From Myxococcota bacterium (GTDB lineage Bacteria > Myxococcota_A > UBA796 > JAJRTE01), in assembly GCA_024278455.1 (NCBI GenBank), contig JAJRTE010000226.1, forward strand, positions 1 to 53,798: a DNA stretch of 53,798 nucleotides. Direction: 5' to 3'. The number at the start of each line of letters is the position of its first letter. Positions within the stretch are counted from its first letter, which is position 1. The translations under genes and the position numbers were made by a program. Positions 26,496 to 35,258 of this stretch are shown here, in pieces. The notes below the pieces were generated by a model. The model did no database searches and was not told the DNA's origin. It saw nothing but the letters and a program-made list of their open reading frames with translations.

Positions 26496-28343
26496 TCAGG
26501 GGTCGGCCAGTGTGAGTTTGCGCACCAGGATCGATTTGCCCCGTTCGATGCGAAGGATGACGACCGTCCCTGCCGTTCCCTGGAGGGCTCGAGCGATCTT
26601 CTGCGGCTGTTCGGACCATTGTTTGCCGGTCCGCACCGCGATCAGGCGGTCTCCCTTTCGTATCTTCCCCCCCCTGGCGTCCCTGGTGGCCACAAGACCG
26701 CCAGCCTCGTCGTACACCGGTGCCAGGCCGCTGCGATCGACAGGGAAAGGGGTGTCGAGCCTGCCGGTGGGATCGATGATGATCTGCCTGTGGGGGAAGT
26801 CCAGGACGATGTCGAAGCGCTCGAGCAGGGGGAGCCCCAGCAGGGATGGTTGCTCGGCGCAAACAAGCGGCTTCGCCTGGCGTCGAAACCTCGCAGGGAC
26901 TCCGGCCATTGCTGTCCCGCCGACCTGGATCGATTCGAGCAGGGCCACGTAGTCCGAATCGTTCAACACGGAGCCGATCTCGAGGGGGACGCGCCTCGCC
27001 GGCTCGGGCTCGAGGCGGTTTGCCTCCACGATCGGGCCGGTCAGGAGGATCGGGGGGTCGGTCAGCGCGGTGGCCACCGCCATGGGCGCGACCGCCCGCC
27101 CGTTCAGGAGGACGATGATGCGGTCGAAGGCGTCCATGGGCAGGGCGTCTCCGCCACCTGTGTCCACGTAGCGGTCCGGGTCGTGGAACGCGATGCGGCC
27201 GTCTCCGAACCGTAGTACCACCACGAGGTGCTGGAGTATATCTGTTCCCAACGTACCGGCGACGGGATCTGTGGCACCAGGAGAGTCGCCGGCGCCGACC
27301 AGGATGGGACCGATCTCGAGGTTCCCGGCTCGCAAGGCGGGGAGTCGAAACAGGGTGCGACTCCCTCCCGGGCACATCCAGTGCCACGTCCCGGCGCCGT
27401 CGAGCTTGAGCACCTCGAGCAACGACGCCGAGATTTCGGATTGTCTCGCTTGCGTGTCGAGCACCCACCACCCGGCTTCGCCCCCGGCGACCTGGAATTG
27501 CACGAGAACTCGGCCGGCTGCATCACGGGAGAGCGGAAGATCGACCTGGTCCGTGCCGTCATCGAATCGGAACCCCTTGGATACCGGCGACGGCCGCTCG
27601 AAAGCTTCCGGTGAGACTTCGACACCGGTCTTCACCGTCGTGACGAGATATGTGGCCGGCGAGTCCTCGTCATGCCACGGGAGCGAAAGCAGGACCCTGT
27701 GGGGAAACCTGGTCTTGCCGTGCTTTCGATAGTCCTCGAACGCGACCGAGAATCGACACCCGTCACCGTTGACCTCGGCTCGAGACAGGAGGGCTTTCTT
27801 GTCGCCGAAATGGAGTGCGGCCGCGACGCCTCCAGGCAGGGCAACAGGCAGGCTCCATTGACCGGATGGGGCTTCCGATGGCTCGCCGATATCCCACCCG
27901 AGGTCGGCCGGATCGAGATACCCTCGAGCCAGCAGGGGGCCCACGAAACGAACGACCGTGCTAGCGCACCCCTGGAGTCCCGCCGAGTCGCCGTTGACCG
28001 ATGTCATCCAGGCGTTCTGGCCGTCCGTTGCCACGGTTTCTTCCAGCCCGCTGCCGTCGCGGATGTCCTCTCGAAAAAGCGAAGGAGCCACGACCGTCCA
28101 GCGGAAGGTCCGCGACTCGGAGCCCAGGGAGACGGAGCCTTCGGCCGTCCAACTCGACGCGGTCTCGAGTCCCTTGTCGCCTCCCAGGGCCTTTCGGTGC
28201 CTGGCCAGGAGATCGCTGGCGGGCGCGGTGTCAGCAGCGAGGGCGGGCCAGGCGAGCCAGGTGCAAGCGAGCAAGGCCAGAAGCGCACGCATGGTACAGT
28301 CGCAAACACCCACAACCCGTTGAATCAGCAATTGCCGCTTCAT
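26496..28343 (-). CDS. Exported retropepsin-like/PDZ protein lacking the catalytic DTG
   Basis: 615 residues from ATG 28343, which has AGGAAG 5 nt upstream; an alternative ATG at 28292 begins the hydrophobic signal core (MRALLALLACTWLAWPALA). The N-terminal 300 residues resemble an outer-membrane-lipoprotein-sorting-like fold (LGGDKGLETASSWTAEGSVS). Then come two retropepsin-like lobes (about 330-560). In the first, GWWVLDTQARQSEIS stands where aspartyl proteases have L-D-T-G-A; the Gly is Gln. In the second, the equivalent motif reads MAVATALTD with no Asp. The C-terminus is a PDZ domain (KIRKGDRLIAV). The order protease-like plus PDZ is a known family, but this copy looks catalytically inactive. 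Confidence 0.7.
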   Translation of the reverse strand: MKRQLLIQRVVGVCDCTMRALLALLACTWLAWPALAADTAPASDLLARHRKALGGDKGLETASSWTAEGSVSLGSESRTFRWTVVAPSLFREDIRDGSGLEETVATDGQNAWMTSVNGDSAGLQGCASTVVRFVGPLLARGYLDPADLGWDIGEPSEAPSGQWSLPVALPGGVAAALHFGDKKALLSRAEVNGDGCRFSVAFEDYRKHGKTRFPHRVLLSLPWHDEDSPATYLVTTVKTGVEVSPEAFERPSPVSKGFRFDDGTDQVDLPLSRDAAGRVLVQFQVAGGEAGWWVLDTQARQSEISASLLEVLKLDGAGTWHWMCPGGSRTLFRLPALRAGNLEIGPILVGAGDSPGATDPVAGTLGTDILQHLVVVLRFGDGRIAFHDPDRYVDTGGGDALPMDAFDRIIVLLNGRAVAPMAVATALTDPPILLTGPIVEANRLEPEPARRVPLEIGSVLNDSDYVALLESIQVGGTAMAGVPARFRRQAKPLVCAEQPSLLGLPLLERFDIVLDFPHRQIIIDPTGRLDTPFPVDRSGLAPVYDEAGGLVATRDARGGKIRKGDRLIAVRTGKQWSEQPQKIARALQGTAGTVVILRIERGKSILVRKLTLADP

Positions 28344-28573
28344 CTGCTTCCTGCTCCCACGCCCGCAACGCACGCTCGAGACCCTGCCACTTCGTGTGGG
28401 TCCGTCCCGGCAACCGTACCTGATCGTAGCACCAGGACGGGGGAAAACCAAGCCGGTTTCGTGCCTGCGCGAAGGGAGGGGAGGCGGGCGGTCTTCCTTG
28501 TTGTCGCTGCCCACGCTGTGCGCCACCCGGGACCAGGGGCCCGGGCGTATTGTCCCGGGCGTGCTCGATCCGG

Positions 28574-28602
28574 TTGACAGGGGGCGGATTGGTCTCTAGC
28601 AT
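28574..28602 (+). promoter_or_regulatory. Sigma70-like promoter for the xdhC-like gene
   Basis: A perfect TTGACA (28574-28579), a 17-nt spacer and TAGCAT (28597-28602). The ATG of the xdhC-like gene is 66 nt downstream. It lies in the 324-bp gap between divergent genes, which shows nothing else. Confidence 0.7.
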
Positions 28603-28667
28603 GCATTCGGTTGGCGTGGAACTGTCTCTTCGCCTCACACGCCGCAAATCGACAAGGAGAGCAGCGG

Positions 28668-29453
28668 ATGGACGATCTGTTCAGACTTGCACTGGAGGCC
28701 GTTGGTTCGTCGCACCGTGCGGCCTTCGTCACCTTGGTGGAGACTCACGGCAGTGCCCCGCAGGTGCCTGGCGCCAAGATGCTGGTCATCCTCGAGGGGG
28801 ACGCCCACCGTATCGCGGGCACGATCGGGGGCGGAAAGCTCGAGTACGTGGCGACGGCCGAGGCGGTCGACGCGATACGCGACGGGCGCCCGAGGTTGGT
28901 GCACAAGGACCTGTTGCGGGATCTCGGCATGGCCTGCGGCGGGAGAGCCAGCTACTTCATCGAGCCGTTCGGGCCGCGGGATTCCGCCATCATCTTCGGA
29001 GGGGGTCACGTGGGCCTCGCCCTTGCTCGAGTCCTCGACGTGCTGCGATTCTCCATCACGGTGATCGATTCCCGTACGGAGTTCGCGAACGAAAAGAGAT
29101 TCCCCATGGCCACACGCCTGGTCACCTCCCACGACCCGGAGGTGCTGGACACGTCCGTATCCACGGACCGCCATACCTATGTTGTCATCGTCAGCCGGGA
29201 TCATCCGACCGATTTCGCTGCATGCCGCTATTTTTTGCCGCGCGAGTGGGCCTATTTGGGTGTGATTGCCAGCAAGTCCAAGTATGCGAGGCTGCGCAGG
29301 GATCTCGTGGCCGAGGGGTTCGAGGAGGACAGGGTGGCACGCATCTCGAGTCCTGTGGGCCTGCCCATCGGAGGCAGCAGTCCCGAGGAGATCGCCGTCA
29401 GTATCGCTGCCGAGATCGTCCAGGAGAAGAACCGGGTTGGTGGAAGCGGCTGA
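28668..29453 (+). CDS. XdhC/CoxI family molybdenum-cofactor insertion protein
   Basis: A 261-residue two-domain protein. The N-terminal XdhC_CoxI domain (about 1-80) has THGSAPQVPGAKM and IAGTIGGGKLEY. The C-terminal Rossmann-like XdhC_C domain (about 105-240) starts at IIFGGGHVGLALARVL and ends with ISSPVGLPIGGSSPEEIAVSI, the family's signature. Such proteins deliver sulfurated Mo cofactor to xanthine-dehydrogenase or CO-dehydrogenase-type enzymes. No molybdoenzyme gene lies in the window, so the client is elsewhere. AAGGAG precedes the ATG; own promoter. Convergent with the sulfotransferase gene 79 nt away. Confidence 0.9.
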   Translation: MDDLFRLALEAVGSSHRAAFVTLVETHGSAPQVPGAKMLVILEGDAHRIAGTIGGGKLEYVATAEAVDAIRDGRPRLVHKDLLRDLGMACGGRASYFIEPFGPRDSAIIFGGGHVGLALARVLDVLRFSITVIDSRTEFANEKRFPMATRLVTSHDPEVLDTSVSTDRHTYVVIVSRDHPTDFAACRYFLPREWAYLGVIASKSKYARLRRDLVAEGFEEDRVARISSPVGLPIGGSSPEEIAVSIAAEIVQEKNRVGGSG

Positions 29454-29532
29454 CCTCGAGCCGTTCGTAGGGTGGGGCGCGCGGCTCCGGTCCGTCGTTC
29501 TGTCCAGGCAGGGGCCGGGGCGCGCTCGGGAA

Positions 29533-30699
29533 TCAAGACGATTTTTCGGTGCGTGGGCCTCCTTCCGCCATCTGTTCGGCAAAATCGAAGCGTTCGTAGA
29601 CGAACGGCACGGCCGACCGGATCGCGTCGCGCGTGAGCCCGAACTGCTCGAGCGTGTACTTGTGGCGGCTCTTGTAGCGTCTCGCCTTCTCGCAAGCTTG
29701 GCGCAGCTTCGTCTGGTAGGTGTCGGAAAGGGGAAGCCCCAGGGCGTCGTATGCCTTGGTGATGGCTCTTTCGGGGTCTGCCACGAGGTCTTCGTACAGC
29801 ACGATGTGCCGCCGGTCATCCGGGATTTTCTCCAGTTCCTCGAGCGCCCGGCGGTACAGCTCCGCCGCCTTCTCCACGACACGGCGGCGTTGGGCCTCGA
29901 GCTGGTCGTGGGCCAACTGTGCCTCCCACACGGTATGGAACAAGTCCTGCGTGGAGGCGATGGATACCTCGGGGTTCCTCAGAATGTAGAGGAACCGGGC
30001 ATCCGGGAACAGGGCGGCCAGGCTTCGGATCTTGGCACCGAACGCCGTGTTCTTGGACAGGAATCGGCGCCCGTTGCCTTTTCGATACAGCAGTCGCTTG
30101 ACCTGTGCCTCGTAGTAGGCATCGAGCTTTCTGCGGAACGGTTCCGGCAAATCGTCGTACTCCCACAGCGGCCCGAGCACCTGCGCTCCCGGAAAGAACA
30201 TGAAGAGAGTGGGCGATGCGAATTTGTGGATGAGGAGGAACTCGTCCTCCTCGGGCTGTGCCAGCCGGATTCTATGCATCTGATCGAGCTGGGAAAACAC
30301 CTTGTCCTCGAATCGTGAAACCAGGCGTGCGAGGGCTCCTCCCAGGCGCCGGTCGAGCCGCGACACCGCCCCGACGAGCTTCTGCTCCGTAATGGCGGGA
30401 AACAGGATCTCATGGAGGCAGAAACCGGTGAACTGCTCGTCGTCGAGTGCAATCAGCCGATGCAACAAGGTGGTTCCGCTGCGGGGATTCCCGATGATGA
30501 ACAGCGGCTGCCTGACACGTTCTCTGCGGTATCGCCGAAACAGGATGTCATCCAGGGCGAGGAAGCCCCATGTGAGCGCCTCGAAAAGGGGCAGACCGGC
30601 CACAAGGGGCAAGAGGACGCGCAGCCGCCTCCTGTTGACCGGGGCTCGAGTCAACGTCTGGTAGACCGATACGACGAACAGACGGCAATTCATGTACAT
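29533..30699 (-). CDS. Sulfotransferase family protein
   Basis: A 388-residue protein with a PAPS 5'-phosphosulfate loop, FIIGNPRSGTTLLHRL (residues 68-83), and a 3'-phosphate-binding motif, ILRNPEVSIAS (about 236-246), the two signatures of PAPS-dependent sulfotransferases. The first 60 residues are hydrophobic and basic (LRVLLPLVAGLPLFEALTWGFLALD), perhaps a membrane-associated helix. The acceptor is unknown; related bacterial proteins act on lipids, sugars or small molecules. GGAGGTGTC lies before the two candidate ATGs (30699 and 30693). No PAPS synthesis gene is nearby. Confidence 0.85.
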   Translation of the reverse strand: MYMNCRLFVVSVYQTLTRAPVNRRRLRVLLPLVAGLPLFEALTWGFLALDDILFRRYRRERVRQPLFIIGNPRSGTTLLHRLIALDDEQFTGFCLHEILFPAITEQKLVGAVSRLDRRLGGALARLVSRFEDKVFSQLDQMHRIRLAQPEEDEFLLIHKFASPTLFMFFPGAQVLGPLWEYDDLPEPFRRKLDAYYEAQVKRLLYRKGNGRRFLSKNTAFGAKIRSLAALFPDARFLYILRNPEVSIASTQDLFHTVWEAQLAHDQLEAQRRRVVEKAAELYRRALEELEKIPDDRRHIVLYEDLVADPERAITKAYDALGLPLSDTYQTKLRQACEKARRYKSRHKYTLEQFGLTRDAIRSAVPFVYERFDFAEQMAEGGPRTEKSS

Positions 30700-30884
30700 G
30701 ACACCTCCCTCCTGCCGTGGACAACATGGCAGCGCGTCCGGCACGTGGGCCGTACCGTCCACAATCGATAGAAAGGGAATAGCCTCGAACGCGCTGTCTT
30801 GGCAAGCACTGTTTTGGCTCCCCGCTCCCCGCTCCCTGTGTCCCTGTTGCAGGGTGTCCGGCGTGCGTCCGGGGTCGCATCTCC

Positions 30885-30913
30885 TTGACAGACTGTCCCC
30901 CCAAGGGCTATTT
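30885..30913 (+). promoter_or_regulatory. Sigma70-like promoter for the crotonase gene
   Basis: TTGACA (30885-30890), a 17-nt spacer and CTATTT (30908-30913). The crotonase ATG is 32 nt after the -10, with AAGGAGG in between. Confidence 0.55.
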
Positions 30914-30944
30914 CGTGCTCCAGCCATCCCAGGAAGGAGGTCGC

Positions 30945-31775
30945 ATGAGCGCTTCTGATGCCGGCGTCAAGCCGTCTCGTGTGGGGTCGTGCCTGGTGCT
31001 CGCCATCGACAGGCCGGAACGTCGCAATGCCCTGTCCATCGCGACCGCCGGAACGCTCCGCCGCCTCGTGGACGAAGCGAGCGCCGACAGCTCGGTACGA
31101 GCGGTCATCATCACGGGCACCGGCAGCCGGGTGTTCGTTTCGGGGGGCGACCTCCATGAGTTCTCCGCTCTCTCCGGGGACCCGGCGGGCGCCGGCACCG
31201 TGCTCGAGATGGGGGCTGTCTCCAGTCGGATCGAGCGGTGCGCGGTTCCTGTCATCGCCGCTGTCCAGGGGGCAGCTCTTGGCGGCGGCTGCGAGTTGCT
31301 GCTCGCCTGCGATCTCGTCGTGGCCGACGCACGGGCCACGTTCGCGTTCAGGCAGGTGGCGATGGGGCTGTCCACGGGTTGGGGAGGTGGAACGCGCCTG
31401 GTCGAGCGCGTCGGCCCGATGCGTGCCGCTCGTTTGCTGCTCACCGGTGAGGAAATCGGGGCCGAACAGGCCCTGGAGATGGGGCTCGTGAGCGAGGTGA
31501 CGCCGCCAGGGAAGTGCCTCGAGCGTGCACTCGAGCTGGCAGAGCGCATGGCCACCCACCGGCGCGATAGCGTGGCGGGTATCAAGCGCATGCTGGCCGG
31601 CGTTCGGGAGGAGGGAAGGGGGAGGGCCCTGGCGCGCGAAGCGGAGGTCTTCGAGATGCTGTGGGGCGGCCCCGGACACCGCGCAGCCATGGAGGCGTTT
31701 CTTGGCAGAACCGGACCGGGCGGGGCGAGGCGTGGGATCCTCGATGGACGACGGGCTACGGACCCACGACGTTGA
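30945..31775 (+). CDS. Enoyl-CoA hydratase/isomerase (crotonase) family protein
   Basis: A 276-residue crotonase-fold protein. AAGGAGG precedes the ATG. Oxyanion-hole segments VFVSGGDL (64-70) and GAALGGGCELLLACD (109-123) are intact, and Glu117 corresponds to one of the two catalytic Glu of enoyl-CoA hydratase (Glu144 of the rat enzyme). The second (Glu164, normally in P-E-I before the G-x-x-P loop) aligns with Gln in FRQVAMGL. One-Glu crotonases often catalyse isomerisation, ring opening or another acyl-CoA reaction, so the exact activity is open. The 3' end overlaps the convergent OmpA-like gene by 20 nt. Confidence 0.88.
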   Translation: MSASDAGVKPSRVGSCLVLAIDRPERRNALSIATAGTLRRLVDEASADSSVRAVIITGTGSRVFVSGGDLHEFSALSGDPAGAGTVLEMGAVSSRIERCAVPVIAAVQGAALGGGCELLLACDLVVADARATFAFRQVAMGLSTGWGGGTRLVERVGPMRAARLLLTGEEIGAEQALEMGLVSEVTPPGKCLERALELAERMATHRRDSVAGIKRMLAGVREEGRGRALAREAEVFEMLWGGPGHRAAMEAFLGRTGPGGARRGILDGRRATDPRR

Positions 31776-32328
31776 ACTCCACGCGACGGTTGGCGTTCCG
31801 TCCCTCCTCGGTGTCGTTCGGTGCGATCGGTCTCGAGCTGCCGAAGCCCACAGCGGTGAGTCGGCCCGGGGAGACCCCCTTGCGGACGAGGTAAGCTTCA
31901 ACGGCTTCTGCTCGCTTGCGACTCAGCGTGAGGTTGGCCGCATCCGAGCCCACGTTGTCCGTGTGGCCTTCAATGCGCAAGTGGATGGCCGGGTTGCTCT
32001 TCAGGGCATCGACGACGCCGTCGAGCAGCGGGTACGAGGACCGGGCGATCACATCACCGCCGCCCCGAAACTGGATCTTGCCGCCCACATCGAGCCGGCG
32101 CGGTGGCGGTTCCGGGGCCTCGTCCGGGCAACCGTCGGCATCCTTGAAATGGTTCCACGTCTCTTTTGGTCCGATGCAGCGATCGTGGATGTCGAGCACG
32201 CCGTCGAAATCGAGATCCGTTCTGTCCACGGGAAGTTCGTCTTCCGGCGTGCAGGCGACCAAACTCGCCAGAACGTACACCCCCCCGAACACCTGCTTCA
32301 GCCTGTTTGCCACTAGTCGGTTCCGCAT
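31756..32328 (-). CDS. OmpA-like peptidoglycan-associated lipoprotein
   Basis: 190 residues. An N-terminal lipoprotein signal (VYVLASLVAC, Cys26) is followed by one thrombospondin type 3/calcium-binding repeat (DLDFDGVLDIHDRC, DADGCPDE) and an OmpA_C domain: IQFRGGGDVI, LRIEGHTDNVGSD, NLTLSRKRAEAVEAYLV, GFGSSRPIAPNDTEEG and NRRVEFNV. These contain the conserved TDN Asp and the R-A-E segment that bind diaminopimelate in peptidoglycan. It should anchor the outer membrane to the cell wall. Its last 20 nt overlap the crotonase gene tail to tail. Confidence 0.92.
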   Translation of the reverse strand: MRNRLVANRLKQVFGGVYVLASLVACTPEDELPVDRTDLDFDGVLDIHDRCIGPKETWNHFKDADGCPDEAPEPPPRRLDVGGKIQFRGGGDVIARSSYPLLDGVVDALKSNPAIHLRIEGHTDNVGSDAANLTLSRKRAEAVEAYLVRKGVSPGRLTAVGFGSSRPIAPNDTEEGRNANRRVEFNVVGP

Positions 32329-32536
32329 GACACCTCGGTTCGCTGCGCGTCGTTGTCCGCAACCAGGTGATCGGTCGCCAGCAGTCTAGCATGGCGCACG
32401 TCCCGCACGCAAGGGTCGCTCTGTTCTTTTGCGTTCCCCGACTGGCACGGGCGGCAACGATACCACCGGTCGAACGGATTCCTGTACCTTGGCAGGTGGG
32501 GGGGGAGGGGAGCAGAGCGGGCGCGGTTTTCCAGTA

Positions 32537-34042
32537 CTACGAGTCGAGTTCAGGCTCGGTCCATTCCCCGGTCGTCAGGTATTCGTGGATGGAACGGGCC
32601 GCGTTGCGCCCCGCTCCCATGGCCAGGATGACCGTGGCCGCACCCAGCACGATATCGCCGCCGGCCCAGACGCCCTTCCTGCTGGTCTTCCCCGTTGCTC
32701 GCTCGACCCGGATATTGCCCCAGCGCTTGACCTCGAGATCCGGCGTCGTCCTGGGGATGAGCGGGTTGGGGCCGTTGCCGATCGCCACCACTACCGTGTC
32801 GACGTCCAGGGTCACACTCTCCTCGGTCGGCACCGGGCGCCTCCTGCCGCTCGCGTCAGGCTCGCCGAGCTTCATCTTGCGGCAGACGGCTCGAGAAACG
32901 CGCCCGTCCTCGTCCCCCTCGTAGGTGATGGGGTTGTGCAGGAACAGGAACTCGATGCCTTCTTCGGCAGCGTGCTCGATCTCCTCGGCTCGAGCCGGCA
33001 TTTCGGCTCGCGTCCGGCGGTAGACGTTGTAGACATGCTTTGCCCCGAGCCGTTTCGCCGTGCGCGCGGCGTCCATGGCCACGTTGCCCCCACCGATCAC
33101 CGCCACGTTCTCACTCCTGGCAACCGGCGTGTCCGCGCGGGGAAACTCGTAGGCACGCATGAGGTTGACTCGAGTCAGGTACTCGTTCGCGGAATAGACG
33201 CCGTTGAGATTCTCGCCGGGGATTCCCATGAAGTTCGGCAAGCCCGCTCCGGTTGCCACGAAGACGGCGTCGAACGTCTCGTTCAGTTCGTCCATGGTAA
33301 AGGTCTGGCCAATGACCACGCTGTTGCGGAACTTGACTCCAGCCTTCTCGAGCTGCTCGACTTCTATCTGCACGATCTTCTTCGGCAATCGGAACTCCGG
33401 GATACCATAGACGAGGACGCCGCCAGGACGCTGCAAGGCCTCGAACACGGTGACGTCATGTCCGTGGCGCACCAGGTCCGCCGCGGCGGTCAGCCCCGCC
33501 GGCCCGCCCCCGACGATGGCCACCCGTTTGCCCGTCGGCGGCCCCGGAACGAGTGGTTCGATCGTGCCGCTCTCACGCTCCCAGTCCGCCAGGAAGCGCT
33601 CGAGCCTGCCGATGGCAACCGGTTCGTACTTCTTGGTCAGGGTGCAGACGATCTCGCACTGCTCTTCCTGTGGGCAGACCCTGCCGCAGATGGCCGGAAG
33701 AACGTTGTCTTTCTTCAAGATGGCCACACCATCGGCATAGTGGCCCTCCGCGATCTTCCTGATGAAGGCCGGAATGTCGATATTGACCGGGCAACCCGCG
33801 ATGCACAACGGCTTCTTGCACTGGATACAGCGCAGCGCTTCGATCCGAGCCGTCCGCTCCTCGTACCCCAGGGCGACTTCGGAGAAGTTGTGGACGCGTT
33901 CGTCCGGTGCTTGCTCCGGAATGGGCTGCCGCGGAATGCTCATGCGCTCCCGTTGGGTCAACGCAGGCTCGCCGAATTCAGGCAACTCGAGCGTATGGAT
34001 ATCGACCGGTTGAAACTTCTTCTTTTTCTTCTTTGCTGCCAT
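32537..34042 (-). CDS. nfnB: NADH-dependent ferredoxin:NADP+ oxidoreductase subunit B (GltD-like)
   Basis: A 501-residue flavoprotein of the small-subunit glutamate synthase fold. Cys72, 75, 80, 84 (CIQCKKPLCIAGC) and Cys119, 123, 129, 133 can hold two [4Fe-4S] clusters. The FAD loop is VGGGPAGL (177-184) and the NADPH loop VIGGGNVAMDAA (about 312). Because the gene for the NfnA subunit lies directly upstream (17-nt gap, same strand), this is better read as NfnB/NfnL of the electron-bifurcating transhydrogenase than as a free glutamate synthase; no glutamate synthase large subunit is present. It should couple NADH and reduced ferredoxin oxidation to NADP+ reduction. The N-terminus is unusually Lys-rich (AAKKKKKKF). 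Confidence 0.88.
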   Translation of the reverse strand: MAAKKKKKKFQPVDIHTLELPEFGEPALTQRERMSIPRQPIPEQAPDERVHNFSEVALGYEERTARIEALRCIQCKKPLCIAGCPVNIDIPAFIRKIAEGHYADGVAILKKDNVLPAICGRVCPQEEQCEIVCTLTKKYEPVAIGRLERFLADWERESGTIEPLVPGPPTGKRVAIVGGGPAGLTAAADLVRHGHDVTVFEALQRPGGVLVYGIPEFRLPKKIVQIEVEQLEKAGVKFRNSVVIGQTFTMDELNETFDAVFVATGAGLPNFMGIPGENLNGVYSANEYLTRVNLMRAYEFPRADTPVARSENVAVIGGGNVAMDAARTAKRLGAKHVYNVYRRTRAEMPARAEEIEHAAEEGIEFLFLHNPITYEGDEDGRVSRAVCRKMKLGEPDASGRRRPVPTEESVTLDVDTVVVAIGNGPNPLIPRTTPDLEVKRWGNIRVERATGKTSRKGVWAGGDIVLGAATVILAMGAGRNAARSIHEYLTTGEWTEPELDS

Positions 34043-34059
34043 GTCTCGGTATCCTCAGT

Positions 34060-34968
34060 CTATCGGTTTGCATTGGCGTCGATCAGGTGGCGGAGCCGGC
34101 AACCGCCGGGCTCGTGGGCGTGCTCGCGCTTGAACGCTTCGTAGCTCTCGGTTTCCTGGGGCACGTAGAATCGTTGCCTGCGAAAGAGTTCGTCGAAATC
34201 CACGCCATGGGCGTCGAATTCCGGGCCGTCCACGCACACGAACTTCACCTGGCCGCCGACCGTGACTCGGCAGCCGCCGCACATTCCAGTGCCGTCGACC
34301 ATGATCGGGTTGAGGCTCACGAGGGTTTTCAACTCGAACGTTCGGGTCATCTCGGCGACGGCGCGCATCATGACGAGCGGGCCGATGGCCACCACGAGGT
34401 CCGGGTTGCCATGCGCCTCGATTTCTGCCCGCAGGGCGTCGGTCACGAGGCCTTTTTCGCCATAAGTGCCGTCGTCGGTGACGATACGTACCCGGTCGCA
34501 GGCCCGCCTCATCTCGGTTTCCATGATCATCAGGTCCTTGGAGCGGGCGCCAAGAATACCGACGACTTCGTTGCCCTGCGCTTTGTAACCCTGGGCGATG
34601 GGGTGAAGGGGGGCCACGCCGATGCCGCCTCCTATCCCGACGACGCGGCCCACCCGCTCGATGTGCGTGGCCATGCCGAGGGGGCCCAGCACATCGGCGA
34701 ACACATCTCCCTCTTGCAATAGATGGGCCATCTCCGCGGTGCTCTTGCCCACCTCTTGCACGACCAGGGTGATTGTGCCTCGATCCGGGTCCGCATCCGC
34801 GATCGTGAGCGGAATGCGTTCGGCGCCTTCGTGCAGCCGGACGATGACGAACTGCCCCGGCCTCCTTCGCCGCGCAATGTCCGGTGCGAGAATGACATAC
34901 CTGGTCACCTTGGGCGCCATGGCAACCTTTTCCAACAAGGTTCCGTGAATCTGTTTCGTCGAGGACAT
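34060..34968 (-). CDS. nfnA: NADH-dependent ferredoxin:NADP+ oxidoreductase subunit A
   Basis: A 302-residue ferredoxin-NADP+ reductase-like protein (NfnA/NfnS, PyrK-like). FAD-binding RIPLTIAD (51-58), NAD loop GIGGGIGVAPL (111-121), and a C-terminal [2Fe-2S] site with Cys230, Cys233, Cys245 plus Asp225 (VDGTGMCGGC...VCVDGPEF); in characterised NfnA one Asp and three Cys hold this cluster. The ATG follows AAGGAG 6 nt upstream. First gene of the nfnAB operon. The enzyme bifurcates or confurcates electrons between NADPH, NADH and ferredoxin in the cytoplasm, which suggests ferredoxin-based, often anaerobic, metabolism. Confidence 0.9.
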   Translation of the reverse strand: MSSTKQIHGTLLEKVAMAPKVTRYVILAPDIARRRRPGQFVIVRLHEGAERIPLTIADADPDRGTITLVVQEVGKSTAEMAHLLQEGDVFADVLGPLGMATHIERVGRVVGIGGGIGVAPLHPIAQGYKAQGNEVVGILGARSKDLMIMETEMRRACDRVRIVTDDGTYGEKGLVTDALRAEIEAHGNPDLVVAIGPLVMMRAVAEMTRTFELKTLVSLNPIMVDGTGMCGGCRVTVGGQVKFVCVDGPEFDAHGVDFDELFRRQRFYVPQETESYEAFKREHAHEPGGCRLRHLIDANANR

Positions 34969-35213
34969 CGACAACTCCTTGGACAGTGGCTCACAATGGT
35001 TCGTCGGGCGCCTTGAAGCGCCGAGCGGTCCTCCTCACGAGGACAGGTAGCGTCGGTCCCGCTTCGTGCAAGGGATCGCCTTCGGTGCGGCGCGAGACAA
35101 ATAGCGCAACCTATCAAGAAACATGCTGGCCGTCAAGCAGATTGGCGCACGGCAAGCGTGGGATGAGCGGCTCGAGCGGAAGCGCGGGGCTTCTGGATGG
35201 GCGAACTTTCTGC

Positions 35214-35219
35214 TATACT
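35214..35219 (+). promoter_or_regulatory. -10 element before the secreted protein gene at 35259
   Basis: TATACT lies 40 nt before the ATG. A poor -35 (CTTCTG) is 18 nt upstream. AAT-rich sequence follows the -10, and GGAGGAG precedes the start codon. Confidence 0.4.
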
Positions 35220-35258
35220 GAAGAAAACATCGGAAAGTCGCCATGGAGGAGCGCTGCC

